Source of the DNA: Chelatococcus sambhunathii
GTDB lineage: Bacteria > Pseudomonadota > Alphaproteobacteria > Rhizobiales > Beijerinckiaceae
Direction of reading: 5' to 3'
DNA: 64,000 nucleotides
Assembly: GCF_001418005.1 (NCBI RefSeq)
Contig: NZ_LIOL01000002.1
Coordinates: forward strand, 118,990-182,989
Shown here: piece after piece, positions 1 through 9,551 of the stretch
Layout of the letters: each line of letters opens with the position of its first letter
How positions within the stretch are numbered: position 1 is the stretch's first letter
Notes under the pieces: generated by a model
The model's database searches: none
What the model was told of the DNA's origin: nothing
What the model saw: only the letters and a program-made list of their open reading frames with translations
Made by a program: the position numbers and the translations under genes

Positions 1-3000
1 CGCAACTACATCCTGCCGCGCACGGGGCAGGAGGGCATCCCCGTCGTCACAGTGAACACGGACAAGGTGGATGTGGAGCTCTACCGCATCGGCGACCGTA
101 ACCTCCTGCCGACCCTGCGCTCCGACGAGTTCATGTCGCAGATCGCTCGTTACACGGCCGACAACATCGCCTCCGACCAGGGGCAGAAGGTCTGGGCCGG
201 CACGCTCGACGTGGCGCGGCGGACCAACGAGGACGTAACGACCGCCTTCCCGGTGCTGGAAGCGACCGGCGGCAAACTGGAACCCGGCGTCTATGTGATG
301 ACGGCGCGTCCCTCAGGCGGGCCGCCTGCCGACGAGGATTACAGCCCGGCCGCGACCCAGTGGTTCATCGTCTCCGACATCGGCCTCACGGCGCTCTCCG
401 GTGAGGACGGCGTGCACGTCGTCGCGCGGTCGCTCGCCTCGGCCGGGCCGCTTGCCGGCGCCACGGTCAAGCTCGTTGCCCGCAACAACGAGGTGCTCGG
501 CGAGGTGAAGAGCGACGGCAACGGCCGCGCCGTCTTCGCGCCCGGCCTCTCGCGCGGCAAGGGTGGCCTCGCGCCGGGGCTCGTGGTGGCGACGACAGAG
601 GCCGGCGACTACGCCTTCCTCGACCTCGCGCAGACTCCCTTCGACCTCACCGACCGGGGCGTCGCCGGCCGGCAGACGCCGGGGCCGCTCGATGCGCAGG
701 TCTTCACCGAGCGGGGCGTCTACCGCACGGGCGAGACGGTCCAGGTCACGGCGCTGCTGCGCGATGCGCGTGGCGATGCCGCCGCCGGCCTGCCGCTCAC
801 CCTCGTTGCGCGCCGACCGGATGGCGTCGAATACCGGCGCGTTGCCGTCGACGACCAGGGCCTCGGCGGGCGCGCCTGGTCGCTGGCGATCCTGCCCGGG
901 GCCATGCGCGGCACCTGGCGGCTCACCGCTTATGCGGACCCGAAGGGCGCCGCCATCGGCGAGACCACCTTCCTTGTCGAGGACTATGTGCCGGAGCGGC
1001 TGGAACTGACGCTGGCGCCGCAGGCGCCGACGGTCGCCGCCGGCGACGCGGCGAACATCGACGTCACGGCCCGCTATCTCTATGGCGCCCCGGGCGCGGA
1101 GCTCGAGGTCAGCGGCACCGTGACGATCGAGGCCGTGCCGAACAATGCGGTGCCGGGGCTCGAGGGCTATGCCGTCGGTCTCGACGACGAGGCCTTCGAG
1201 ACCGTGATGCAGGAGGTCGAGGAGGGGGCGGAAACGGACGCGGCCGGCAAGGCGGTCTTCGCCGTGCCGCTGCCGGAGGTCTCCGCGCCGCGGCCGCTGC
1301 AGGCCATCGTCACCGTCACCGTGGCCGAGCCCGGCGGGCGCGGCGTGGCGCGCTCGCTCACGTTGCCGGTCGCCCAGGTCGGCAATGTCATCGGCGTGCG
1401 CAAGCTGTTCACCGATCTCTCCGATGGTGGCATCGCGACCTTCGACGTGGTCGCGGCCACGGGCGAGGGCAAGCGGCTTGCCATGCCGCTGCGCTGGAGC
1501 CTCTACCGCATCGACCAGCACTATCAATGGTTCAACCAGGGCGGCGGCTGGTCCTACGAGCCGATCAAGACGACGCGCCGCATCGCCGACGGCGAGATCG
1601 AGCCGGGGACCGATGCGCCCGCGCGCATCTCCGCGCCCGTCGGCTGGGGACGTTACCGCCTGGAGATTGAGGCGGGCCGGGGCGAGGCGGCGCCGACGAG
1701 CCTGTCCTTCTCCGTCGGCTACAGTGGCTCAGTGAGCGCCGATACGCCGGACGTGCTCGACATGCGCCTCGACAAGGCCTCCTACGCGGCCGGCGAGACG
1801 ATGGCGATTAGCCTCAAGCCCCGCGCGGCCGGCAAGGCGACGGTGCTCGTCGTCGGCGACAAGGTGCATTGGGAGAAGCTCGTCGATCTCGACCCGGCGG
1901 GCACCACGGTCTCGCTCGAGGCGAAGGCCGAGTGGGGGCCGGGGGCCTATGTGGTCGTGCTGGCCCACCGGCCGCTCGATGTCGGGGCCAAGCGCATGCC
2001 GGGTCGCGCGCTCGGCCTTGCCTGGTTCTCCGTGGCGCGCGACCAGCGCGACATCGACGTCTCGCTCGATGTGCCACAGGTGATGCAGCCGCGGCAGACG
2101 CTCGAGGTGCCGGTGCGGCTCGGCGGGCTCGCAGCGGGGGAGGAGGCCTATGTGACGGTGGCCGCCGTCGACGTCGGCATCCTCAACCTCACGCGCTACG
2201 AGGCGCCGCGTCCCGGTGACTACTTCTTCGGCCAGCGGCGTCTCGGCACGGAGATCCGCGACGTCTACGGCTATCTCATCGACGGCATGCAGGGCACGCG
2301 CGGCGCCATCCGCTCCGGCGGCGACGCGGGCGCCCCCCAGCTCGACGGCGCTCCGCCGACGCAGGAGCCGGTCGCGCTCTATTCCGGCGTGGTGCGCGCC
2401 GGGGCCGACGGTGTCGCGCATGTGTCGTTCGATATGCCGGCCTTCAACGGTACCGTGCGTGTGATGGCGGTGGCGTGGTCGAAGACGCGGGCCGGCTCAG
2501 CCACGGCCGATGTCGTGGTGCGCGACCCCGTCGTCGTCTCCGGCACCCTGCCGCGCTTCCTCAACGTGGGCGATACGTCCCGCATCCACCTCGCCATCGA
2601 CAATCTGGAAGGCGAGGCGGGCGACTATGTGATCGAGGTCGACGCTTCCGGCCCGGTCATCCTGCCGCTCGAGGCGACGCGGCGCACGCTCAAGCTGGAG
2701 AAGGGCGCGCGTACGGCGCTGTCGCTGCCGGTCACGGCCGGCGGGCTCGGCGTCGCGAAGCTCACCGCGCGGCTGACGGGGCCGGGCATCGACGTGGCGC
2801 AGGACTTCGCCCTCGGCATCGCCCCGGGCACGCCGGCGCTCGCCCATCGCACCGTCCGGCCGCTGCCGGCCGGCGGCAGCGTCTCGATCAGCAGCGACAT
2901 CCTCGCCGGCCTGATGCCGGGCTCGGGCGTCGCGTCCGTTTCCGTGACCACGCTCGCTGCGCTCGATGTGCCGGGGCTGCTGCAGGCGCTGGACCGCTAT

Positions 3001-4365
3001 CCCTACGGCTGCTCGGAGCAGATCGTCAGCCGGGCTCTGCCGCTGCTCTATGTCAACGAGCTCGCCAGCACCGAGGCCCTGCCGGTCGACACGCAACTCG
3101 ACGAGCGGGTGCGTGGCGCCGTGGAACGGGTGATGTCGCGCCAGGATTCCAACGGCAGCTTCGGCCTGTGGTCCGTCGGCGGCGACGACATCTGGCTCGA
3201 CGCCTATGTGACGGACTTCCTGACGCGGGCCCGCGAAAAGGGCTTCGCCGTGCCGCAGACGGCCTTCGACCTCGCGCTCGAGCGGCTGCGCAACTACGTC
3301 GCCAACACGACGGAGTTCGATCAGGGCCAAGGCCAGACGCTCGCCTATGCCATCTATGTGCTCGCCCGTAACGGACGGCCGGTGATGGGCGACCTGCGCT
3401 ATCTCGCCGACGTCAGGCTGCCGCGTTTCGGCAGCGCCATGGCGCAGGCGCAGATCGCCGCGGCGCTCGCGCTGCTCGGCGACCGGCGCCGCGCGGAGAC
3501 CGCTTTCGCCACCGCCATGTCGACCCTGCGCGGCGAGAAGGACGGTCCGGCCTCTCGGCCGGACTACGGCTCGCGCCTGCGTGACGGTGCCGCCGTCCTC
3601 GCTCTCCTCGGCGAAGCGGGCACCGGCGGCGCCGAAATCCAGCAGACGTCCCTCGTCATCGACGAGGCGCGCGGCACGAGCCGCTACACGAGCACGCAGG
3701 AGCAGGCCTGGCTGGTGCTCGCCGCCGGCGCGCTTGCGCGGGACAATGCGCGGCTCAGGCTCACCGTCGATGGCCGCGAGGCCGATGGTCCGTTCTACCG
3801 CAACTACCGCGCCGCCCGTCTCGACGAGGGGGCGGTGACGATCGCCAACACGGGCACGCTCGATGCCCGGGTCGTCGTCACGGCCGCCGGCAATCCGACG
3901 GCGCGGGAGGGGGCGCTCGCCCGCGGCTACACCGTGGAGCGCAGCTACTATCGTCTCGACGGCACGGCGGTCGATCCCGCAACCGTGCGGCAGAACGAGC
4001 GGCTCGTCACCGTGCTCAAGGTGATGGAGGACCAGGCGCGCTTCGCCCGCCTGCTCGTCGTCGATCACCTGCCGGCCGGGTTCGAGATCGACAATCCGAA
4101 CCTCGTCGACGCCTCCTCCGCAGCGGCGCTATCGTGGCTGCAGACCACGGTGGAGCCGGCGCATGTCGAATATCGCGACGACCGTTTTGTCGCCGCCTTC
4201 GACCGTGACAGCAGCCAGTCGGCCTTCATCACCGTCGCCTACATGATCCGCGCGGTGGCGCCGGGCCGCTACGTTCACCCGCCAGCGACGGCCGAGGACA
4301 TGTACCGCCCCGAGCGCTTCGGCCGCACGGGCTTCGGAACGGTCGAGGTTACGGAGGCGAAGTAG
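1..4365 (+). CDS. Bacterial alpha-2-macroglobulin family protein (5' partial)
   Basis: The reading frame is open from the first base, so the N-terminus (signal peptide and first MG domains) lies outside the window; about 1,454 codons are visible. The protein is a periplasmic protease trap of the YfhM type: cleavage of a bait region exposes a thioester that captures the protease. The thioester motif CSEQ is intact at visible residues 1004-1007, preceded by YPYG. Upstream are repeated beta-sandwich (MG) domains; downstream is an alpha-helical thioester domain (about 1000-1300) and a receptor-binding-like end. The next gene is a PBP1C, the usual partner; the pair is thought to defend and repair the envelope. 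The GTG at 52 is internal and not a start. Confidence 0.93.
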   Translation, partial: RNYILPRTGQEGIPVVTVNTDKVDVELYRIGDRNLLPTLRSDEFMSQIARYTADNIASDQGQKVWAGTLDVARRTNEDVTTAFPVLEATGGKLEPGVYVMTARPSGGPPADEDYSPAATQWFIVSDIGLTALSGEDGVHVVARSLASAGPLAGATVKLVARNNEVLGEVKSDGNGRAVFAPGLSRGKGGLAPGLVVATTEAGDYAFLDLAQTPFDLTDRGVAGRQTPGPLDAQVFTERGVYRTGETVQVTALLRDARGDAAAGLPLTLVARRPDGVEYRRVAVDDQGLGGRAWSLAILPGAMRGTWRLTAYADPKGAAIGETTFLVEDYVPERLELTLAPQAPTVAAGDAANIDVTARYLYGAPGAELEVSGTVTIEAVPNNAVPGLEGYAVGLDDEAFETVMQEVEEGAETDAAGKAVFAVPLPEVSAPRPLQAIVTVTVAEPGGRGVARSLTLPVAQVGNVIGVRKLFTDLSDGGIATFDVVAATGEGKRLAMPLRWSLYRIDQHYQWFNQGGGWSYEPIKTTRRIADGEIEPGTDAPARISAPVGWGRYRLEIEAGRGEAAPTSLSFSVGYSGSVSADTPDVLDMRLDKASYAAGETMAISLKPRAAGKATVLVVGDKVHWEKLVDLDPAGTTVSLEAKAEWGPGAYVVVLAHRPLDVGAKRMPGRALGLAWFSVARDQRDIDVSLDVPQVMQPRQTLEVPVRLGGLAAGEEAYVTVAAVDVGILNLTRYEAPRPGDYFFGQRRLGTEIRDVYGYLIDGMQGTRGAIRSGGDAGAPQLDGAPPTQEPVALYSGVVRAGADGVAHVSFDMPAFNGTVRVMAVAWSKTRAGSATADVVVRDPVVVSGTLPRFLNVGDTSRIHLAIDNLEGEAGDYVIEVDASGPVILPLEATRRTLKLEKGARTALSLPVTAGGLGVAKLTARLTGPGIDVAQDFALGIAPGTPALAHRTVRPLPAGGSVSISSDILAGLMPGSGVASVSVTTLAALDVPGLLQALDRYPYGCSEQIVSRALPLLYVNELASTEALPVDTQLDERVRGAVERVMSRQDSNGSFGLWSVGGDDIWLDAYVTDFLTRAREKGFAVPQTAFDLALERLRNYVANTTEFDQGQGQTLAYAIYVLARNGRPVMGDLRYLADVRLPRFGSAMAQAQIAAALALLGDRRRAETAFATAMSTLRGEKDGPASRPDYGSRLRDGAAVLALLGEAGTGGAEIQQTSLVIDEARGTSRYTSTQEQAWLVLAAGALARDNARLRLTVDGREADGPFYRNYRAARLDEGAVTIANTGTLDARVVVTAAGNPTAREGALARGYTVERSYYRLDGTAVDPATVRQNERLVTVLKVMEDQARFARLLVVDHLPAGFEIDNPNLVDASSAAALSWLQTTVEPAHVEYRDDRFVAAFDRDSSQSAFITVAYMIRAVAPGRYVHPPATAEDMYRPERFGRTGFGTVEVTEAK

Positions 4366-4386
4366 GGGCGGCGCTGGGGCAGTTTC

Positions 4387-4410
4387 TCCCCTCCCCGCAA
4401 GGGGGAGGGA
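4387..4410. repeat. C/G-rich hairpin between A2M and pbpC
   Basis: An 8-bp stem (CCCTCCCC / GGGGAGGG) around a GCAA-containing loop, 40 bp before the pbpC start. There is no T-run, so it is more likely a dispersed intergenic hairpin or mRNA-stability element than a terminator. Similar short inverted repeats are common in Hyphomicrobiales genomes. Confidence 0.5.
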
Positions 4411-4451
4411 ACAGATGAGGCCCGCCGGGGCGCAACGAGAAGGTCGCTGGG

Positions 4452-6563
4452 ATGCCAGCCGGATTGAGCAAGCGACTTGCCGGACTGCTCCGTTCCCGCG
4501 CGTTGCGTGGGGTGGTCGCGGGCTGCGCCGCGCTGTTCTTTGCGGCCGGCATCGGTCTTGCACAGTTCGTCGCTTCGCTGGGGCCGCTCGATCTGGCACA
4601 GGTCGAGGAGCGGTCGACCGTCGTGTCCGACAGGGACGGCCGGCTGCTGCGTGCCTTCACCACGCCGCAGGGCCGCTGGCGCCTGCCGGTCGGCGTCGAC
4701 GACGTCGATCCGGGCTTCATCGCGCTGCTCACAATCTATGAGGACCGGCGTTTTCGCGCGCATTCCGGCATCGATCCGCTCGCCGTCCTGCGCGCCGCCG
4801 GCCAGGTGGCGCTCAACGGGCGCATCGTCTCGGGTGGCTCCACGCTGACCATGCAGGTGGCGCGCCTGCTCGAGCCCCGCGAGGAGCGCGACCTCGTCGC
4901 CAAGCTGCGTCAGGCGGTGCGGGCCGTGCAGCTCGAACGGCGCTTCGACAAGGATGCGATCCTCGGCTTCTACCTCACCATGGCGCCGTACGGCGGTAAT
5001 CTCGAGGGAATCCGCGCCGCGAGCCTCGCCTATTTCGGCAAGGAGCCGAAGCGCCTGTCGCTCGCCGAGGCGGCGCTGCTCGTCGCCCTGCCGCAATCTC
5101 CCGAAACGCGCCGGCCGGACCGTTTTCCGGAGGTCGCCCGCGCCGCGCGCGACCGCGTGCTGGCACGGGCGCTCGCCCACGGCGGCATCTCGGAGGCCGA
5201 GGCACGGGCAGCCCGCGAGGCGCCGGTGCCGACGCAGCGCCAGCCGGTGCCGATGCTGGCGCCGCACCTCGCCGAGACGGTGGTGCGCGCGGAGCCCGGC
5301 CGGCGCGAGCATCGCCTGACGCTCGATGCGCGCCTGCAGGCGCGGCTCGAGGCGCTGGCGCGCGAAACGGCCGAGCGGGTCGATCCGCGCGCCTCGGCCG
5401 CCGTCATCGCCATCGATAATGCGAGCGGCGCCGTGCGTGCCTATGTCGGCGCGGCAGACTATTTCTCGGCCGAGCGGGCCGGGGCGGTGGACACCGTGCT
5501 CGCCGTGCGCTCGCCGGGCTCGGCGCTCAAGCCGTTCATCTATGCGCTCGCCTTCGAGAACGGGCTCGCCCATCCAGAGACGGTGCTGGACGACCGGCCG
5601 TCCCGCTATGGCATCTATGCGCCGAAGAACTTCGACCTCACCTTCCAGGGCACGGTGACGGCACGCCAAGCGCTGCAGCTCTCGCTCAACGTGCCGGCGG
5701 TGGAACTGCTGTCGGAGATCGGGCCGGTGCGGCTGCTCGCGCGGCTGCGCTCGGCCGGGGCGGACCTCGTCCTGCCGAAGGAGGCGGCGCCGGGCCTCGC
5801 CATCGGTCTCGGCGGCGTCGGCGTGCGCCTCATCGATCTTGCGCGCCTCTATGCCGCCTTCGCGCGCGGCGGTGTCGTGCCCGAACTCTGGTGGCGGGAG
5901 GAGGGGACGCCCGCGGGCGAGGCCGCACGCCTGACCGAGCCGGTCGCCGCCTGGTACGTCGCCGACGTGCTGCGCGGTGCGCCAGCGCCGCAGAACGCGC
6001 TGCCGGGCATGATCGCCTACAAGACCGGCACCTCCTACGGCTATCGCGACGCCTGGGCCGTCGGTTTCGACCGCAGCACCACCATCGCGGTGTGGATCGG
6101 CCGGCCGGACGGCGCGGCGGTGCCCGGCCTCGTCGCCCGACAGGTGGCGGCGCCGATGCTGTTCGAGGCCTTCGCCCGGCGCGGCGGCGCGAGCGAGCCC
6201 GTGGCCGAGCCGCCGGGCGTCATCCACGCGACGACGGCGAACCTGCCACCGCCGCTGCGTCACCTGCGCAAGGACGTGCCGAAGACGATCGCGGCCGTCG
6301 CCCAGGCGCCGCTGCGCATCGCCTTTCCGCCGGATGGGGCGCGCGTCGACCTCGGTCTCTCGGAGGACGGGGCCGGAGCGCTCCTCGCGCTCAAGGCGAG
6401 CGGCGGCAGCCCGCCCTTCCTGTGGTACGTGAACGGCGCGCCGCTCGGCGCGCACAGCCTGAGGCGCGAGGCCGCATGGGAGGCGGACGGGCGCGGCTTC
6501 GCGCGGGTGACGGTAACGGACGGCCGCGGCGCGACAGACAGCGTGACGGTACGGGTGGAATAG
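4452..6563 (+). CDS. pbpC: Penicillin-binding protein 1C
   Basis: A 703-residue bifunctional peptidoglycan synthase: glycosyltransferase plus transpeptidase acting in the periplasm. A membrane anchor lies near residues 17-40. The GT51 domain (about 60-230) carries the EDRRFRAHSGID signature with the catalytic Glu. The transpeptidase domain (about 300-560) has SALK (about 355-358), SLN (about 410) and KTGTS (about 523). The last 90 residues match the PBP1C C-terminal beta domain (BiPBP_C). It follows the alpha-2-macroglobulin gene, the standard pairing. The ATG at 4452 gives a short cytoplasmic basic segment before the anchor; the Shine-Dalgarno is weak (GAGAAGG about 10 bp upstream). Confidence 0.95.
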   Translation: MPAGLSKRLAGLLRSRALRGVVAGCAALFFAAGIGLAQFVASLGPLDLAQVEERSTVVSDRDGRLLRAFTTPQGRWRLPVGVDDVDPGFIALLTIYEDRRFRAHSGIDPLAVLRAAGQVALNGRIVSGGSTLTMQVARLLEPREERDLVAKLRQAVRAVQLERRFDKDAILGFYLTMAPYGGNLEGIRAASLAYFGKEPKRLSLAEAALLVALPQSPETRRPDRFPEVARAARDRVLARALAHGGISEAEARAAREAPVPTQRQPVPMLAPHLAETVVRAEPGRREHRLTLDARLQARLEALARETAERVDPRASAAVIAIDNASGAVRAYVGAADYFSAERAGAVDTVLAVRSPGSALKPFIYALAFENGLAHPETVLDDRPSRYGIYAPKNFDLTFQGTVTARQALQLSLNVPAVELLSEIGPVRLLARLRSAGADLVLPKEAAPGLAIGLGGVGVRLIDLARLYAAFARGGVVPELWWREEGTPAGEAARLTEPVAAWYVADVLRGAPAPQNALPGMIAYKTGTSYGYRDAWAVGFDRSTTIAVWIGRPDGAAVPGLVARQVAAPMLFEAFARRGGASEPVAEPPGVIHATTANLPPPLRHLRKDVPKTIAAVAQAPLRIAFPPDGARVDLGLSEDGAGALLALKASGGSPPFLWYVNGAPLGAHSLRREAAWEADGRGFARVTVTDGRGATDSVTVRVE

Positions 6564-6603
6564 GGGCACGGCCGGGCGCTGACACTCCGCCGGTCCAGAG
6601 GGA

Positions 6604-7062
6604 TCAGGGATGGCCGCTGGGCAGCTTTTGATCCTGCCTGAATAGCGGGGGAGCGATGCGCTGGAAACCGCGTCCGAGAGCCAGCGCTCCGGCAAAAGTC
6701 AAAACGATTCCGCCGGACCAGAAGAGCCAGAACAGATAGCCGAATTCGTGCGCATCGTGGCTCATGTCGAGGACTTCAGGGGTGTGATAGGCGGTGCAGG
6801 CGCCAGGGCCTGAAAGAAGAAGGGCTCCGGTCACAATCCAAATCGGCCTCAGTGGCCGTTCAAGGTTGAATGATGCCGACATGAGTGCGATCGCCGTCGC
6901 GAGCATGACTATTGCGAGGCACCGATTTTCTGGAGAATTGTCGGCGATTGCGCCAATGTGATAGACATTTTCAATCGCGTCTGCCAGTATCCGTCGTATA
7001 AATTTTGAAAACGTCATAAACAGCAGAGCAGCCAACCAAAAATAAAAAGATTCTGCCTGCAA
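6604..7062 (-). CDS. Hypothetical membrane protein, 152 aa
   Basis: I do not recognise a family. The protein has about four hydrophobic segments (near residues 5-22, 48-65, 74-92 and 108-130) and a His/Asp-containing loop (MSHDAHEFGYLFW) before the last one. Base composition is visibly lower in GC than the neighbours, and the 3' half of the intergenic region beside it is AT-richer still, so it may be a recent acquisition. It converges on pbpC and lies downstream of the aldehyde dehydrogenase gene on the same strand, separated from it by a terminator. Coding status is supported only by an uninterrupted frame and coherent hydrophobic segments. Confidence 0.55.
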   Translation of the reverse strand: MQAESFYFWLAALLFMTFSKFIRRILADAIENVYHIGAIADNSPENRCLAIVMLATAIALMSASFNLERPLRPIWIVTGALLLSGPGACTAYHTPEVLDMSHDAHEFGYLFWLFWSGGIVLTFAGALALGRGFQRIAPPLFRQDQKLPSGHP

Positions 7063-7148
7063 TATCCATGCTCATGGATCCTGGAAGTCCGCGCCCGCAG
7101 CGTTTCGCGTATTCCAGCGTTTCCGTCAATAATCATTAAATGCAACCT

Positions 7149-7173
7149 AAAAAGGCCGCCCGGAGGCGGCCTT
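7149..7173 (-). terminator. Rho-independent terminator of the aldehyde dehydrogenase gene
   Basis: On the minus strand a 9-bp stem AAGGCCGCC / GGCGGCCTT with a 4-nt loop is followed by a T5 run (7153-7149), 28 bp after the aldehyde dehydrogenase stop. Confidence 0.85.
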
Positions 7174-7200
7174 GCTTCTTGTGTCGTCTGCAGCTGCCGG

Positions 7201-8643
7201 TCACACCGGCAGCGTGTAGGCCGTCTTGACCGTCGTGTAGAACTCCACCGCGTAGCGGCCCTGCTCGCGGGCGCCGTAGGACGAGCCCTTGCTGCCGCCG
7301 AAGGGCACGTGGTAGTCGACGCCGGCGGTCGGCAGGTTGACCATGACCATGCCGGCCTCGGCGTTGCGCTTGAAGTGGCTGGCGTATTTGAGGCTCGACG
7401 TGCAGATGCCCGCCGACAGGCCGAATTCGGTGTCGTTGGCGAGGGCGAGCGCCTCGTCATAGTCCCTGGCGCGGATGACGCTGGCGACCGGGCCGAAGAT
7501 CTCCTCGCGCGAGATGCGCATGGCGTTCGTGCATTCGGTGAAGAGCGCGGGCGCCATGTAGAAGCCGGGTGTCTCGCGGTTCAGCACCTCGCCGCCGGCG
7601 ACGAGGCGGGCGCCCTCGTCCTGGCCGATCTTGACGTAGGAGAGGTCCTGGTCGAGCTGGTTCTGGTCGACCACCGGGCCGATATGGGTGCCGGCCTTCA
7701 GGGCGTCACCGACGACGAGGCCCTTCATGCGCTCGGCCACCGCATCGACGAAGCGGTCATGGATGCCGGCCGTCACGATGACGCGCGAGGAGGCCGTGCA
7801 ACGCTGGCCCGTGGAGAAGAAGGCGCCGTTGACGGTGCATTCCACCGCCGTCTTGAGGTCGGCGTCGTCGAGCACGACGAGTGGGTTCTTGCCGCCCATC
7901 TCGAGCTGGAACTTCTTCATCGTGCCGACGCAGGCCTCGGCCACCTTGCGGCCAGTCGAGACGGAGCCCGTGAAGGTGATGGCGTTGACGTCCCGCGATT
8001 TCAGCAGCGTTTCGCCGACGACCGAGCCGCGGCCCATGACGAGGTTGAAGACGCCGGCGGGAATGCCGGCGCGCACGATGATCTCGGACAGGGCATGGGC
8101 CGAGCCGGGCACGAGGTCAGCCGGCTTGAACACGACCGTGTTGCCGTAGCAGAGCGCCGGGGCGATCTTCCACGCGGGGATGGCGATGGGGAAGTTCCAC
8201 GGGGCGATGATGCCGACGACGCCGACCGGCTCGCGCGTGATCTCGACATCGACGCCAGGGCGCACGGAGGCGATCTTGTCGCCGGCGAGGCGCAGCGCTT
8301 CCTGCGCGAAGAAAAGGAAGATCTGGCCGGCGCGCACCACCTCGCCTACGCCTTCCGGCAGCGTCTTGCCCTCTTCGCGCGAGAGCAGGCGGCCAAGCTC
8401 GTCCTTGCGGGCGAGGATCTCGTCGCCGGCCCTCTTGAGGATGTCATGCCGCTCCTGCGGGGTCGTGCGGGCCCAGGCCGGGAAGGCGGCCTTGGCCGCG
8501 GCGATGGCGCGCTCGGTGTCGGCCGCGCTGGCGCGGGAATATTCGCCGATGACGTCATTGGTGTTCGACGGGTTGATGTTTCTGGTGGCGTCGTGCCCGG
8601 CGACCCACTCACCGGCGATGAAGTTCTGGAAATGTGCGGTCAT
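7201..8643 (-). CDS. NAD(P)+-dependent aldehyde dehydrogenase (possibly 2-oxoglutarate semialdehyde DH)
   Basis: A 480-residue ALDH-superfamily enzyme oxidising an aldehyde to the acid. Visible signatures are the cofactor-loop motif FTGSVSTGRKVAEA, the Glu motif EMGGKNP (about 248-254) and the catalytic Cys282 in GQRCTA. The starting sequence MTAHFQNFIAGEWV is typical of the family, so the ATG at 8643 was chosen although the frame stays open further upstream through repeat DNA. Length is normal. Overall resemblance is closest to the 2-oxoglutaric/2,5-dioxovalerate semialdehyde dehydrogenase branch, but the substrate cannot be read from sequence alone. It is monocistronic, with its own terminator. 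Confidence 0.92.
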   Translation of the reverse strand: MTAHFQNFIAGEWVAGHDATRNINPSNTNDVIGEYSRASAADTERAIAAAKAAFPAWARTTPQERHDILKRAGDEILARKDELGRLLSREEGKTLPEGVGEVVRAGQIFLFFAQEALRLAGDKIASVRPGVDVEITREPVGVVGIIAPWNFPIAIPAWKIAPALCYGNTVVFKPADLVPGSAHALSEIIVRAGIPAGVFNLVMGRGSVVGETLLKSRDVNAITFTGSVSTGRKVAEACVGTMKKFQLEMGGKNPLVVLDDADLKTAVECTVNGAFFSTGQRCTASSRVIVTAGIHDRFVDAVAERMKGLVVGDALKAGTHIGPVVDQNQLDQDLSYVKIGQDEGARLVAGGEVLNRETPGFYMAPALFTECTNAMRISREEIFGPVASVIRARDYDEALALANDTEFGLSAGICTSSLKYASHFKRNAEAGMVMVNLPTAGVDYHVPFGGSKGSSYGAREQGRYAVEFYTTVKTAYTLPV

Positions 8644-8844
8644 GCCTCTTCCTGTCGTTCCTCGATGATTGCCGTGCGGCACTGCACCGGTGCCGCTGTC
8701 GGCGCACACCATAAGCGCCCCGGCGCGCATTGCAAAAGCACCGAGCAGTGCATGCCGGGCGTGCGTGCCGCGCGGGGGGATCACGATGTGGGGAAGCGCG
8801 GCGCCGCAGTTCCGTCTCGCGGGGCAGGCAGAGGCGCCTCGGTC

Positions 8845-8934
8845 GTCTTGGCCGGGCTTGTCCCGACCATCCACGCCGTTGACGTTGCTTTCGGTTGAAG
8901 GCTTGGATGCCCGCGACGAGCGCGGGCATGACGG
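8845..8934. repeat. REP-like palindromic element, copy A (in the 8644-8977 gap)
   Basis: Two imperfect palindromes back to back: GCCGGGCTTGTCCCGACC, then a spacer, then GGATGCCCGCGACGAGCGCGGG ending in CATGACGG (split here; the full unit is at these coordinates). It is a diverged copy of the elements near 13,953, 14,097 and 62,097. The rest of the 334-bp gap between the aldehyde dehydrogenase and arfB holds no gene that I can support. Frames read through these elements give spurious peptides such as MPALVAGIQAF. Confidence 0.8.
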
Positions 8935-8977
8935 CAGGGAAACGGCGTGCAGGTCCGGCTCCACGATCGCCGGGCCG

Positions 8978-9400
8978 TCACTCCACCGTCGGCTTGGCCC
9001 GGCGGACGGACTTCACGGCCGAGCGGCGCTGCTTGCCTTCGAGCCGCCGCTCCCTGGAGGCCTTCGTCGGTTTCGTCGGCCGGCGCGGCTTGGGGCGCAC
9101 CGTTGCCTGCCGGATCAGGTCCACGAGCCTGTCGAGCGCCTCCTCGCGGTTGCGCAGCTGGCTGCGGTGCGACTGGGCGGTGATCACGATGACCCCTTCC
9201 TGCGTCAGGCGGCTGCCCGCGAGCTTCATGAGGCGGATGGCGACGTCGTTCGGCAGGGATGGGGAGCGGCGGGCGTCGAAGCGCAGCTGCACCGCGCTCG
9301 CCGTCTTGTTGACATGCTGGCCGCCGGGGCCGGAGGCACGGATATGGCTTTCCTCGATTTCGCTTTCGTCGATGCTTATATGGTCGGTGATGCGCAGCAT
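8978..9400 (-). CDS. arfB: Ribosome-rescue peptidyl-tRNA hydrolase ArfB
   Basis: A 140-residue member of the class I release-factor-like family that hydrolyses peptidyl-tRNA on stalled, non-stop ribosomes independently of a stop codon. The GGQ motif is at residues 26-28 in GPGGQHVNKTASAV. The C-terminus is a long basic tail (RPKPRRPTKPTKASRERR...), which in ArfB enters the empty mRNA channel. Length and architecture match E. coli ArfB (YaeJ), and codon-recognition domains 1 and 2 of true release factors are absent. It is divergent from ettA, another ribosome-acting factor, with 151 bp between them. Confidence 0.95.
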   Translation of the reverse strand: MLRITDHISIDESEIEESHIRASGPGGQHVNKTASAVQLRFDARRSPSLPNDVAIRLMKLAGSRLTQEGVIVITAQSHRSQLRNREEALDRLVDLIRQATVRPKPRRPTKPTKASRERRLEGKQRRSAVKSVRRAKPTVE

Positions 9401-9551
9401 GGCGGATCCGGCAGGTCGCGTGCGGGGCGCGTGGCTTGAACCGACCTCGCCCGCCTGATAACTCGTGGCTCGAATTTCCGATGCGGCCGACAGTTCCCGC
9501 GTGCGCGGTGCACGCCGGGAGCATGCGGTCCTTTCGTTGAGAGAGACTTGA

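Noticed and set aside
313-1527. Long minus-strand open frames opposite the alpha-2-macroglobulin gene (and similar ones opposite pbpC, rhlE, hut genes and clpA)
   Set aside because: High-GC codon structure opens antisense frames; these translate to Arg/Ala/His/Asp-rich compositions with no motifs, while the plus-strand gene has clear family signatures.
8644-8964. Extended N-terminus of the aldehyde dehydrogenase
   Set aside because: The extra 107 codons are translated repeat DNA; the family starts at MTAHFQNFIAG (8643).
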